From assembly GCA_002633005.1 (NCBI GenBank), contig NMRA01000166.1, positions 699,403 to 763,402 of the forward strand: a DNA stretch of 64,000 bases. The letters are read 5' to 3'. Position numbers and translations under genes: made by a program. This document shows, one piece after another, positions 1-12,132 of the stretch (positions are counted from its first letter, which is position 1; each line of letters opens with the position of its first letter). This DNA is from Phoronis australis (taxonomy: Eukaryota; Phoronida; Phoronidae). Under the pieces are notes generated by a model. That model was not told the origin of the DNA. It made no database searches and saw only the letters and a list, made by a program, of their open reading frames with translations.

Positions 1-323
1 TGAGTAAAAGCATTATTTGACAAAAATAGCCGGGCTTTTCTTAAAAGGTCACGACCTCCGACCCCGGGCCTCTGACATAGAAAGTAGTTACAAAGCCGTG
101 GAGAGTCAGAAAACGTAAATCGATTCATTGCAATGTTTCTCGTTTAGTTAGTGGTATAAATAGATTATTACATGTTCTCAGTCGTTATCCCCCTTATCTA
201 GAGCCCTCGTGGATTTTGTAGAATTATCACCCTCGGGGCTAACGCCCCTCGGGCGATAATTCTCCAAAATCCACTCGGGCTCTAGATAACGGGGGATAAC
301 GACTTCGCCATGTAATAATCTAT
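1..323 (+). mobile_element. Fold-back MITE copy 1, left end cut by window
   Basis: Nearly the same sequence recurs at 26512-26833, so this is a dispersed repeat. Its right half, about 161-323, is a long imperfect palindrome: TAGATTATTACATG at 161 is mirrored by CATGTAATAATCTA ending at 323. The arms meet near 238-250, around CCTCGGGGC and GCCCCTCGGG. There is no reading frame. The long inverted repeat without coding capacity fits a non-autonomous fold-back or MITE element. The family is not recognised, and no target-site duplication can be judged because the left end is off the window. Confidence 0.75.
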
Positions 324-514
324 ATTTATTCCAATGACTTCAAATTGTCGTCATAATGATGTGACAAATTTTTCGGACACAAGCGCGAGATGTTCAAAAA
401 TGTTATACACATATCGACACACGTGCAAAACTAATCAATGGCATTGAATGGCGTGATGAGGGGAAACAAACCGAGAACTATGTGAGAAAATGGGAGCTAG
501 AGTTTCGGAATTAG

Positions 515-1335
515 TGGATGGAGGGTGGTCAGAATGGGAGAGTAATGGACATTGCAATGCCACGTGTGGGAAACGAGGTAGACTTAAATTGATACGGCAG
601 TGCAACAATCCATCTCCAAAGCATGGTGGAAAAGCTTGTGTAGGAGTTAATGAGTCGTTGGTGACATGCCAAGGGTCATGTGTCATCACTGATGCTGCGA
701 AGGTACAGGTTACTGGAAATGAAGAGGAGGCATTGGATGGTGCAACTGTTGTCGGTATAATTGTTGGGTTACTTGGACTGATGTTGGTTACACTGGCCGC
801 GAGTTATTTTTATTATTATTACAGGAAGGGTACACCGAAAAGAGGAAAGGACAGCGCTAAACGTTCAAAACCTAACCAACGTGGGGAGGACATGAAAGTG
901 AGCAGACAAGAAGTTATAGATGAAAATGTCATGATCGAGAAAAGCATTATGAATACAAATATTGCGCATGGGGACTGCGATTCGATGTATCAAAACGTCG
1001 CTCCAGAGTCTCGACCTTGTGAGGCGCTCTTCCCGCAAATAGATGGAGGGGAAGGCAAAGAAGTTGATTCAGATCCTGTTGCTAACTTTCGGGAAACCGC
1101 TGAAGAGAGGGATTCCTTCCCGCCGTCGCCAAACACTAACGCCGCTCACGGTGAGTACGACTCAATATATAACGAGGAAGTCGCTGCTGCTCGTCCTTCG
1201 GAGGATTTGGTGAATGAAGACGAAGAAGAAAAGTCAGCCGTTGTCAACGTCATTAGTTTTGCCCAAGTTGAGGAGGTGCGTGATAACACTAACATAGCAC
1301 AAGAAATACAGTGGCACAGCAAAGCCGCTATTTAA
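515..1335 (+). CDS. Last exon of a single-pass TSP1-domain membrane protein (partial)
   Basis: The open frame runs from about 490 to a TAA at 1333-1335. It starts with a thrombospondin type-1 repeat (DGGWSEWESNGHCNATCG, six cysteines) at about 515-684. A short spacer and one strongly hydrophobic segment follow (742-822, ending in four tyrosines), then a basic stop-transfer stretch and a cytoplasmic tail of about 170 residues. I place the exon start at 515, after ATTAG: phase 1 is typical for TSP1 exons and gives V-D-G-G-W. The acceptor has a weak pyrimidine tract, so this boundary is uncertain. The ATG at 490 has no signal peptide, so the N-terminus must lie in earlier exons outside the window. 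The tail has two copies of NTNxAHG(D/E)xDSxY plus a third NTNIA, with tyrosines in SMYQNV and SIYNEE contexts. TSP1 membrane proteins usually act in adhesion or guidance; that role is inferred here. Confidence 0.75.
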
Positions 1336-1385
1336 TTGGAGCAGACAGGACAGTAAATTTTTGTAACTGCACACGGATTTTGTGT

Positions 1386-1391
1386 ATTAAA
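1386..1391 (+). terminator. ATTAAA poly(A) signal for the TSP1 gene
   Basis: The common variant hexamer ATTAAA lies about 50 bases past the TAA of the TSP1 exon. This is a short but plausible 3' UTR and supports calling it the last exon. Confidence 0.45.
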
Positions 1392-4300
1392 TGAGGATAC
1401 ATCAACAGGAAATACATTTTGTTTCCGTAAGCTACTTAAAGTGAAACATGATTTCTAATAATTGTGAGAAATGTCAAGTAGAGTCTACGAGAAAAAATGT
1501 TAATTCGTAATGTAGCGCCATGTATTTTTTTCAAAACGCTCGGTGTACAGCCTCAAAACACCAATGTCGCCAACGAGACATATGCTAACCAACAACATAT
1601 AACTCAGAACACAGCATAGCTAGACACGTAACCGGGGTGTGCTCCTTACAGCAAGTTTCTCGTGAGTGAAGCGAAATCACGTGAAATTATTTCACGATAG
1701 CCAATACAGCTGCTCAAGCAGAGCTGAAGATACATCGAAAAAATTTTACATAGACTTTGAGAAATGGGCATTAAACCAGAAGAAATTTCCTGCGTGGGTG
1801 CAAAGTAATTGTCGAGTGTTACAGTACTAAAAAAATCCAATTCCCGGCCCTGGGTGTCAATTGAATTACATTTATTTTTCGCTTCTTATAAAATCTTTAA
1901 ACCACAGGCAACCGAATCTCCCTCTTACTTAACTATATCAGAAACAAAATTGTGTTTTATCAGTATCACACAGCGATGGTGGCAGTGGTGGATATGAGGA
2001 ACAGGTATATTCAAGAGTCTGTTGTAACATTGAAAAAAATCAAGTCGTCTGCAGTCTTAGAGACCTTGAGCCCATTCCAAAACTACAGACAAATCTAAAA
2101 TTCAAATCAATTTTAAAGTAAATTTTATTCCGTTCCAAGAAAGTAAGAAAGTAATCTTAAGTTTTTGACTTAAGTTTTGTCTTAAGTTTGTCTAACTCAC
2201 CGGATATGGAAGTTTCAAAGTTTGGAGGTTGACAAAAATCTTAGACTTACTGGTAAGTCGGTTTCTTAGAGCGAGCTCCATGTTGTTGATAGCAGTTCGT
2301 CAATCATTCGTGCGGTGGAGCCACAGGTTACACAAAGTATGGGCAATATTTTGGCGCTTTGTAAGAATGGTGTTTTTAGCAGACGTCGAGTTACTAAATG
2401 AGTTGAAGTTATTAGCCATAACCAGGGCCCGGTCTCCAATTTCCGTACTCAGACTCAACTCAGACTCAAGCTCACACTTCATGCTCAATTTGAGTACAGA
2501 TTCAGCTTTCGTGTATTCAATGTCATACTCTAAAAATCTGTTCTCGAAATTTCGAGCAACCGCTATTCACTTTTCGAGTACAAGCGAAGTGAAGTGTATC
2601 TCATCTATATTTCGAGTACGATTTTGGGCAAAAATTCCGAGTAAATGCTTCGAATTTCAAGTTTCCTTTGACAGTATACTTGAAATCGTACTCGAAAATA
2701 ACTACGAGCGAGAAAAGAAAATATTGAAAGACATAGCAAATCTTTGGAAAATTTAAATCCTTATACCGTATTTCAGCGCTTCAGTTTCAGTACAGAGACA
2801 ATAGTTTTCATTTTAAATCTTCTTCATCTTATTAAGCCGCCGTATCATCACAATTCATTGCCGCCAATTTATAAACTCCTTCTTACTCTACGATTCCTGG
2901 CAATAGGCGCATTCTAATCCCTTGTTGGCGAGTCATTACATGTGTCAAAAGCAGCTGTACCTGTGGGGAAAGTAGAGTGGAAAATCTGTGCTGCCCTGAT
3001 TGCAGTAGGTGTTCCAACGGTTTGTTGGGTTTCCCAAAGACGAGGAGGCGAGGAAAGATAAAAACAGTTTGCTTCCCTGCCAGGTACATCGATAATTCCT
3101 TAATACCAAATGGTATTCCAGATTCTGTCTGCCGATTTCTAAGTTGACGTCTCGTTACGTTCACTGATGAAAAATGAATGCCTGTACATGTAATGTTTTT
3201 AACTCATGCACCAAATGTCAACTAACTTGATGCATTCCTGTAAAATGCAAAGATACAATGTCAAAGTTTTGACATCAGCCTACACAGCACTAGGTTCTTC
3301 TTCTTCTCGTTCGTGATTGGTTTTCCCGATTCTAGGTATTTTCCAATTACCATACTGTCAGATATTGTTTGCAGCTAATCGTGGGCGTGTATTTTTGTGT
3401 TTTCGTATATTGAGGGGGGGGGGCAGATATCACAAAATGAAAAATGTTGGGCCCCTCATGATTTCATAGATCTGCCCTTGTAATTACAAAATAATGAAAA
3501 ACTGAAATAATAAAACATGTCTGGCACTAGTAAAACTTCTTTAAGACCAGTTACATTTAAATGTGGAATACTTTTTGAAGCACTCTGGATATGATTCCTT
3601 CACTTGCTCTCGTGATGGCCAATGTATTCGTCCAGACAGTTTTCTGGAGAGAAGAGGTATCTGGTTGGATTTAATCTGGGACATAGCGCGTTAAGAAACT
3701 CCATACAAAAACAAGTAGTCATCCAGAAAATCCAGTTTGATCCGCATGAAAGTCATAAGCAGATCATTTTCAGAATGTTGGTTTCGTAACTTCCCTTGTG
3801 TCTTTCTGTTATTCAACTGATAATTCTTTACAGTGAGGTTTTCATAACCTCTATAGTGCTGCATGATTTCACTGCCATGAGCCTCTTCATCAAGTATAGC
3901 CCGGAATGTTTGATAGCTTGTGGACACCCAAGTGCATGTACAAAAAGTATCATTGTCATTTGTCAGTCATTGATTTTTGAATTTTTGTTGAGACTAGTTG
4001 CCACTTTACAAGTTAAATTTGCTTCGTTCTCGATTGCTGACATCTTGGCTTCAGTAGGATGGTTTTCTAGCTGATAAATAGAAGCAGACTACAAAAATGT
4101 CTCTGGAGGGCTGATCTCGGCCAAAGGGACTAACTGTGATTTAACACTCAAAATGTTACCTGTCGTTGATGCAATGCTTAACGGCGTAAAATATGGTGGG
4201 TGTACTTTTCACTATGAAACTGATCTGCCAGCATAGTCCGTTTGCGATGTTAAACGATAATTCTGAATCCTGACCTGCATGATGGCGTAAATTTGAGGTC

Positions 4301-4701
4301 AAGAGTAAACTCACTGCAAGTTTAGTTAGCATACAGGTATGACGATTTGGTGTCGAGAAGCCGTTTAGTAACTCATTTATTAGTAAAAAACGAGAGAAGT
4401 TACTTACTAGAAGACTATAAGTTAGGTGCGCATAACGTTTCAAGCCTGCAGATCAGGCCCTTGTTCACATGTCTGAGCTTCCCGTCGTTGTTGAACCGGA
4501 AGTAATATCTTGTCCTAAATGAGGGGAAGTTGTAGTCCTTGCTCATTTATTGCTACAACTGATTAACACTAATCTCCATGCTCCCTAACTGTTAGAAGAA
4601 GAGTGACACTTGTTTTAGTAATATAAGTTTCATTTTGATGTTCTATTGTTTACTACCAGATATCGCCTGATTGCCGGACAAAACTCATGAGATCAGACCA
4701 G
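1392..4701. other. Intergenic; no supported gene
   Basis: I see no frame with a recognisable domain and no linked splice sites. About 2160-2200 holds degenerate CTTAAGTTTT repeats, and 2440-2720 is rich in scrambled ACTCAG and TTCGAGTA words, so the longer frames there are products of low-complexity sequence. A C-free G run occurs near 3414-3422. Confidence 0.6.
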
Positions 4702-5295
4702 TGATGATGTAATTTGTTTAGAATGGAATACTAGAGAACATTATAGTAGATTCAAGCATATAAGTGATTAATATAGAACCGTAGTCTGGAACACTCTACA
4801 GCTTAGTATATCTTTGTAGAATGGTTGGAGAGATTTTGCAAAGTTCTAGCATGTGCTTGAATTGGTGAAAAGTTCCAGAACATTGTAAGACGCTACACAT
4901 AGGCTACCAGGCACGGGTTAGTGACAGCCGGTTGACGTAAAGTTGGGTAAAAATTAAAAATACAGCTGCAGTTGAAGTTGCAGTTGAGTTGAAGTCCCAA
5001 AAACAACAGTTACAGCGATAATTGATAAAAGATAGGTGTAGAGACTCTCGCTTATATAATCAACGAGTGTGACAATTGCTGGATGTGACCTATGAGTTCA
5101 TTGCAGGGCTTCTAAGCACTGGTTGGAGCATAGAACAGAAATTATGCCGGACGTTTTGTTTGACTTGTGTACGTACGGTAGATATTCATAAAATGATGAA
5201 CTCAAACCAGTCTTCAGTCAATCATCGCACCGAAAGCTGTTAGCAGCGATCAGTGACGACCGGCGCCCACCCATCCACGGGGGTAAAACGTGACA
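4702..5295 (+). repeat. LTR-like dispersed repeat, copy 1
   Basis: This stretch aligns along most of its length with 30357-30815. Shared words include GATGATxxAATTTGTTTA near the left end, TGTGCTTGAATTGGTGAAAA in the middle and GCGCCCACCC...AAACGTGACA at the right end. It starts TG and ends CA, as LTRs do, and there is no coding frame. No target duplication is visible. A solo LTR is the best reading, but a MITE is not excluded. Confidence 0.55.
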
Positions 5296-5494
5296 AATGC
5301 TTTCACGAACAACAATAGACAGTTGTCAAAACGTTTAGAATTGCAATAGCCATGGGCATGTGTTGCACTTAGGATTGTCATTTTTCTGCATATTCACCAT
5401 TACGTAATTATTCGTTAGTTTGTATGTCTTTTTCTCTTGGATTAAGTTTCTCAACTTTAAGAAAACTTTGCATCATAAGCATTTCACTCACTCC

Positions 5495-5500
5495 TTTATT
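5495..5500 (-). terminator. AATAAA poly(A) signal for the EF-hand gene
   Basis: A perfect AATAAA on the minus strand lies 40 bases past the stop codon at 5542-5540. It fixes the 3' end of the five-exon gene. Confidence 0.7.
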
Positions 5501-5539
5501 CCTCGAAGTTGATAAATAAATATCAATACGGAGAAAATT

Positions 5540-8500
5540 TTATTTTTTGTCTGCATTTTTGCTATCAAAACCTAGAAGGTCAGCCACTTCGTGGACAACT
5601 TCCTTAACGTCAAATTCTAACTTGAAATTTTTTACGCTCTCTGTAAGGACTTCATCAACCCTTTGCAATTCTTTGACATTCAAGACGTAATCCACATTCT
5701 CGTCGAGCCAATAGATAATATACCAGACAGTGCCAGATCTGCAAAAGAGAGTGCCCAAACTTTTAAGGACATTGGATAGTACTCCCACATAAAATGGAGT
5801 AGACGTTTTCATTGCGTCCGTGGAATCCGAAGCACGTTGTTCCCCTGTCTAAATTTAAGAGGTGGCTGTATAAGACTGAAAACCGGTGTAAACAGGACTC
5901 GGAATATCAGCCCGTAAGATGGTAAATATCATTGGGGGACGTGAGGGGGCAATTTGTCTTAGTCAAACTTTTTGCCCTACCCCCTTTCCTAACGCCACTA
6001 TCTTTGCTACCCCCCTCCCTCTACATCCATTCTCCGCATGTTGACAGTTTTGTTCAGATCCCCCACGCCCGCCACACCTGGATGCAAACCCGGGGAGGCA
6101 GCCATCAGAACTTGAGTAACCATGTTTCAACAAAGGTTCAGAGAGGGTAGGAGGGAGACAAAGGGCCAGCGCAGACAGATGGCAGGGAGAATACATACAT
6201 ACATACATACATACATACATACATACATACATACATACATACATACAAACATACATACATACATACAGACATACATACATCCGTACATACATATATGAAC
6301 ACGTATAGGCCTATACAGCCTTTCGTTAACGCAAACTTCATTAAAAACACGATTGTCGCAAAGCTTGATATACACTCGCTCACAGTCTCTGTGAATAGTT
6401 TGCTACCTTCCGGTGCATGAGCAGGTATATAACAAATTTCCAGTGGACATTACAAACAAACAAGCTAAAATAGTAGTTATATTTCGAGAGCACACATGCC
6501 TCTTCACATAGTAAAAATGAACATGGTGTAAGCGAAACAGTGAAATAAAAACTGTGACAGCATGGTAGAGGTGAGTAGCTGTCTCGCTGCAAAAAATTTA
6601 ACCAAAATCAGGTGCCCTTGTTCAAAATACACAGCAATATATCGCGTAGTCTTATTTTCCTAGCTAGCTTCTGGCGAGGTCCTAGCGTTATTGAACTCTA
6701 CTCAGGTAGAAGGGCATGCAAGCGGAAGTCCATAGGGCCAGAATGCGGGAAATCCCCGGAAGCTCCTCCTTCAGCACAGGTTTTTCATGTCTGATTAAGA
6801 TTGACTGCAAAATCTTTCATCAAAGTGTGTAATTTGGGCATAGCAAAAAGTAGTGCTGTATATTATATCTTTCCACGTTGATATAAAATATAGACCGGCA
6901 GGCCAGAACACTAAGCATAGATGAACGAGGTACCAACATCTGACCATAGGGGCACTTAGAGTCCACTTCAGTATGTACAGAAACGGATTTACGCCCTTGT
7001 CTGCACTCTGGGTGTGACCCCTGGGTACCTTACAAGGGGGAAACATGAACTAGATGAGATATTCGATGTGCCGGCCAAAACTGTCCTAAAACCAGCAATA
7101 TTACCACACTGAACACCGAATGACCCATGGCAGACAAACTGCACTCTAGAAAGGGTCCCCCAGAAACCAAAATTGAGGTAGTTCATACATTTGAGGTACC
7201 ACAAAAATCCTATTCCATATGATTCAATACATGCCACTGACCACTAAATGGCCTATGACAGACAATACACTCTGGATTGCACTCACCAGAAACCCCCAAA
7301 AATTTCAACCAAGGTATGCCACTGAACATTTGATCAAGATTATATACGAGATGATACCGGTGAAAAATATTATTTCAAAATGAATGATCGTGTCGCACAA
7401 CACCGAATGATCCATAACAATTAAACTCCAATCTGGAAAGGTCCGCCAGTTACTACGCACTTATTTTTGTATAGATACTTACAGATCCCCTGTCCTATTT
7501 AGATATCCGAATTCCTCTGCAAACACGTCCCACAAAGTAACATTCCCATCCTTATTCAGGTCAGCTTGTTCCAAATACTTCTACAATGATATGTTTCGAT
7601 ATTAAAGGTAAGCATCAAATTCAGGTGCACCCATCTGATACATTTGCGAGCTAAGGGCGAAAGCAGAAATTGTTATGAGTGTCAGGCGGGCTTTTTCCAA
7701 CACCAGACCAGTCCATTTCTGTATTGAGTCGGTCGCAAATTTTCTCAAGTGTCGATTTCATACTTTGGGGCCCGAAAACTGAATGTGGAGAATAAATCGT
7801 AAATGTTTCTGTGTGATTGGTAGATTGAAATTTATTCGGTAGATGTATTTCCTAAGACCTGTTTATCACTACGGCTTCAAAATGTTTGTTTTCTTCAACT
7901 TACATGCAAAACAATCACAGGTAATTTGAGCAAGAAACGTGTTTACTCGTAATTTAACTCAAAGATCACAACCATGACTTTTTTCAATCAATGAGGCGGA
8001 TACAATTATACGCAGTTTGTTCAGTCAATCGAATGGCTTTTAAGACGATCTCAAATGTGCGAGTACGCTGCTTTAAAAATGCGTTGTCGCTTAAGAAACA
8101 TGCTTTTTATTTAGACTGCATAACGTTATCAAATTCAACTTGTTTCTTACTTAGACGAGAAATGATGTCTAAACTTAAAAAGAACTGACAGTTTCTTTAT
8201 CGTTTGAGATCATGCTCGGCGCATGACGTGACCCGACGGGACAAGCCAGCTTGTTGAGCTAGCAATAACAAAAAGTATAGACTAATGTCACAGTTGTTAG
8301 CGATGCTAATCAAAAATTGCATTTAAAGTACATGTAGTCTCTTTTGCATTATAAAGGTTCGCTATAGAATCATGAACATGATTTTTCAGAAGTTTCACTT
8401 TCTCAAAGCAATCTGTGGTCTGGCTACAACATTAACAAAAAAGTACCGAAATAAAATTTCATACGTTGAAGTTCTTAAGGTAGTCACGTGCAAACACATT

Positions 8501-10775
8501 TTATAACAGAAAAGTTACACTTGGAAAACATTTTCAAAATCTGCTATTTTCGACAAATTCCACAAATTTTGTCGGCATGGTGATATTTTGTAACACGAGA
8601 TGATGAAAGCCTACGGAGTAAAATGAATAATTATGTTTAGTGGTAAAAACTGCCATGAGATACTGTATCTCTAAATCTTATTAACACATGTACACCGTAG
8701 GTCCATGTTTAGAGCCATCTTTCTGAACACGTGTAACAGTAGCCGTACTTTGTACAAAGGACGTAAAACTTTCCGTTTTTAACTCTTACCTTAGCTCCAT
8801 TAACTGCCCACGCATCTGACATGTTTTTCACCAGGTCTGATACAGTAATAAGTCCATCCTTATTTGAATCGAGCAATCCAAAGTACGTGCTCACAAGTGA
8901 TTTCTGTGAAAGGAAAATAATGTGACGGTAAGTACATTCCCTCTGCACCACGTGATTGCATGGTAGGAATTACGCAATCAGTTAGGGACGAACAGGAAAA
9001 AGTCCGGATCTCAGTAAAAAATCGAGATTAGGACAGGCTTAATAGCACTAAGCATTATAGTTTTTCTTCTCGAAGGCTTTTATCTGCAGCACTGCTGTCG
9101 CGCGCCTTTCAAATCTATTACGGAACGGTGACCTCTGTAATAGCGCCACCTACGTGGTAACCTCTTCTAGCACTGGGAAAGTGTGTATGTGGAACGCTTG
9201 CTGGCTCGTAAGCAGATTGACGTGCAGACCTAAATATATATGTGTGTGTGTTGCGTATGTTTTGCACATGCGTGGGCGTGTATCAAATTTTGCATTGTTT
9301 AACGCAAGACTGGGTGCTGTCACAGGTTTTGTGTGTGCGTGCCATTTGGCAAAAATGGGTCTTTGAACAACTTCAACAAAGCGGTGTCTTTAAGTTAAGG
9401 CATCCTGTCAGAAAAACAGATGATTTAAATAAAGTACTCACTTGGAAAACTCTTTGGATATCAGAATACCATAAAAGGTGCACAAAGACTGGTATAAACA
9501 TGTGAATGATTTACTCTACAAAACCAAAAGAAATAACTGAGTGTTTAAAGCACGATCATACAAGACTTACCCAAGTTTGACACTTTATGCCACAGTTTGC
9601 ACTCCTGAAATGATGCAAATAACTAAATTGTTTTGTTTTATACATGACGAAATCTTCAGAATCCGCAAATGAAAGGCGTCTGAAATGCGGAAAGTAGAGC
9701 AACAGTGATCTATTTTCCAACGCGAATGTTTTTTACAAAAGTTGAAATTTTTAGCCATATCACTACCACCCAAAACAACTCAGGTTAATCCTTTTTCATT
9801 GAATGTCACAAAATTTTTTAGAACAGTCACCATCTCCCGCTGCTCAAATGTTTTTAAACCTCACAGTTGCTGTCTTACACTTTCTTTAATTGTGTTTACA
9901 GAGTCGAATTTTATTCGGACATTTCACAGCACTACTTCGACTCCCAGAATGTATTTCTTCAAATGTCATTGTCCGAATCTCTCTAAAACCTTTTCCCCAG
10001 TGTCGCCCAACGAACATTATTTTGTTATATTGGCAAGACAAGGTTAACGAACAGGAAGTCACCTAAGAGCTTGTCACTTGTATCGTGGGTAGTAAGATAT
10101 TGCCTAAACCATGGGCGGCGCACCATAGGGGGCTGGGGTGCGATAGCCCCCCCACTTTTTTCACTGCTACGTTGCACATGGTCTATAGGCGATGCACCAC
10201 AGGGGAGCTATTTTTCAGTCCTTACAGAGTCGAAAGATTATTCCGAAAGGCTTGAAACTGTGTACTGTTCTTGAAGTCATGTGACGCGCTCAGGAAAAGT
10301 CCCACGGATACTGTCATACTTACCAAACATTGAGTAAGAAACGTCATTTACCATAATGTATAGAAGTTAGAATAAGTACTTACGAGTTCTTTAGTGCAGT
10401 CAATATTGTATCCACAGTCTCTTTGGCTTCCATCTTTCCATTGGGTTGACCAGCCGCTCTTTTAACAATTGGCTGTGCTCTTTTGACCACCGTGGCATTG
10501 GCTAGCTGCGCTGCTCTTTTGTCCATTGTTTCAAGAATAATACTCGGCATTGGTCTTTTGACCACTGGGTCATTAGCTAGTTTCGCTGCTCTTTTGTCCA
10601 TTGTTTCAAGAATAATACTCGGCATTGGTCTTTTGACCACTGGGTCATTAGCTAGTTTCGCTGCTCTTTTGTCCACTGTTTCAAGAATCACACCCTGTGG
10701 TGCTCCTCTGTTGACCAGGGATGCTGCGGAACAGACGGCCAAAACAAAGGCAAAGACGACCAGCAAGACTTTCAT
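5540..10775 (-). CDS. Secreted precursor: Lys-Arg-spaced peptide repeats plus three EF-hand-like loops
   Basis: Five exons join in frame to 278 residues: 10775-10384, 9604-9571, 8903-8790, 7580-7483 and 5738-5540. All donors are GT and all acceptors AG, with phases 2, 0, 0 and 2 matching at each junction. The ATG at 10775 opens a signal peptide (MKVLLVVFAFVLAVCSA). Residues 36-106 contain seven Lys-Arg pairs. They separate AAKLANDPVV (twice), a variant AAQLANATVV, PMPSIILETMD (twice) and AQPIV. Residues 135-139 are CGIKC. Calcium-binding-type loops follow: DSNKDGLITVSD (154-165), DLNKDGNVTLWD (187-198) and DENVDYVLNVKE (225-236). The first two end in Asp rather than the usual Glu, and the third lacks the central Gly. 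Lys-Arg pairs are typical prohormone-convertase sites, so secretion and processing are inferred. No peptide has a C-terminal Gly for amidation. I do not recognise the family. A possible acceptor, TCTACAG, at about 10785 hints at an upstream non-coding exon. Confidence 0.82.
6191..6294. repeat. (ATAC)n microsatellite
   Basis: About 25 ATAC units, slightly interrupted near 6247 and 6270-6290, lie in the last intron of the EF-hand gene. Frames across it encode only repeating Tyr-Val-Cys-Met and are not genes. Confidence 0.95.
10513..10662 (-). repeat. Two identical 75-bp coding units in the precursor gene
   Basis: Bases 10513-10587 and 10588-10662 are identical over 75 positions. A third, diverged unit runs on from 10663. 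Each unit encodes 25 residues with two Lys-Arg sites. Exact identity at silent sites points to recent unequal exchange or gene conversion, or to an assembly choice within a repeat. Confidence 0.9.
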
Positions 10776-10784
10776 TATAGTGAC

Positions 10785-12132
10785 CTGTAGATTGAAATGT
10801 TTATACGTACACACAAATTTTAGACTCAGTGTGGCTAGATATCCTAGGAATATCAAAATTTTAAGTGATTTAATCGGCATGAATAAAATGCGCAAAGTTG
10901 AACTGAATTAAAAAAAATCATCTCTGACAATATTTCAACAGTTTGCCGGAGTTTTCTTATAAAAATATTTTAATTCTCTTAAGCGAATGTGGTTTTCTTT
11001 TGCTTTTGTGTTCAAAACATCGGCGATTCCAATTACCCTCGACTTCCGGACTATTGAACCACATGACTTTCAGGTATCACCTTACTAGTAAGCTTGACTC
11101 CAGTTACTGCAAATTATATTTTTAGCAATAAAAATTAAAAAAATAAAAAGCTCTCTCTGCCGGCACGTATATTTATAGTTCACGTATGATGCCCAACACC
11201 TTAGTACTCGAGTGATTATTACCCCCTCCCCCGNCCCCCCCATAAAACTGCATGAGGTAGCAGTTACAATTATCAAGTTGTTCGGTTTCCAAAGCAAATT
11301 CGCACATTAAAAAAGCGAGGTTTGTATTATTATGCCACCAACTGAACAAGATCATCAACAAAACACAGTTTTAATTTATCGATGTTTTTTTTAAATTTTC
11401 ATATTTTGTATTTCGGGCTTTGCCTAGTAAAAGTCTGCAAAATATGTTGCGGTCACAAAATTAGTTTTTCCGCTTTTTCGTTCACGGTTAAACAGAGGCA
11501 CTACACTTGAAATAATGTTAAATTTGCAGGAGTTGCTTAAAACACTCGTCTATTGATGAACAAAATCCTTTTGAAAATGGATTAATTACGTTTCTACGTT
11601 CACCGATTTTCTTGCGGCGGTGTAAGTAAACGTATAGTGTTTTGGCTTACACACAAAAAGTTAAACCGTTAGTTTTTTATGTTTTGGTTTGTTGCCCATC
11701 GTGTTTTATATGAAAAAATTAGACAGTCAACGACTTAATTTTTGAGGTATTTTAGTTCGTTTTTGACGCCTAAAATTTGCGTCAACATCCAAACTTTAAA
11801 ATCTTCAGTCAAACTAAAAGTACTTGCGTCAAAACCTCAAGTCGAATTTAAGATCACTTTCTTGAAACAGAGTTGACTAAAATTTATTGTTTGTTCTAGG
11901 TAAGACAGTTTTTCTTGGAAAGAGCTCCTGTGCTCGATTTCGTTTCCAAATGCTTATTCTAGATAGGTTTCTCTGCCAATTTGCTTCGGCTCTTCGTCTC
12001 TTTTTCTCACATATATTCAGAAGATAAGTCTAGCTTTTGACAATTTCACGTCGGCTTTGATCAACACAACACATGCACTGCCCGTGTCGACCATTACGAT
12101 GGCGCCTAATATGGTATGAGAAAAACTGAGCC
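10785..12132. other. Intergenic; no supported gene
   Basis: AT-rich sequence with no domain-bearing frame. A C-run with a single unresolved base sits at 11222-11241. It probably contains the promoter and any 5' non-coding exon of the minus-strand EF-hand gene, but I cannot point to a start site. Confidence 0.5.

Noticed and set aside
2229-2756. 175-residue frame
   Set aside because: It crosses low-complexity ACTCAG/TTCGAG sequence and shows no domain.
5963-6383. Long frames rich in Tyr-Val-Cys-Met
   Set aside because: They are translations of the (ATAC)n microsatellite; the same applies to frames at 41422-41746.
10483-10911. 142-residue plus-strand frame with repeats
   Set aside because: It is the antisense shadow of the minus-strand precursor exon, whose signal peptide, splice donor and phase-matched partners decide the strand.
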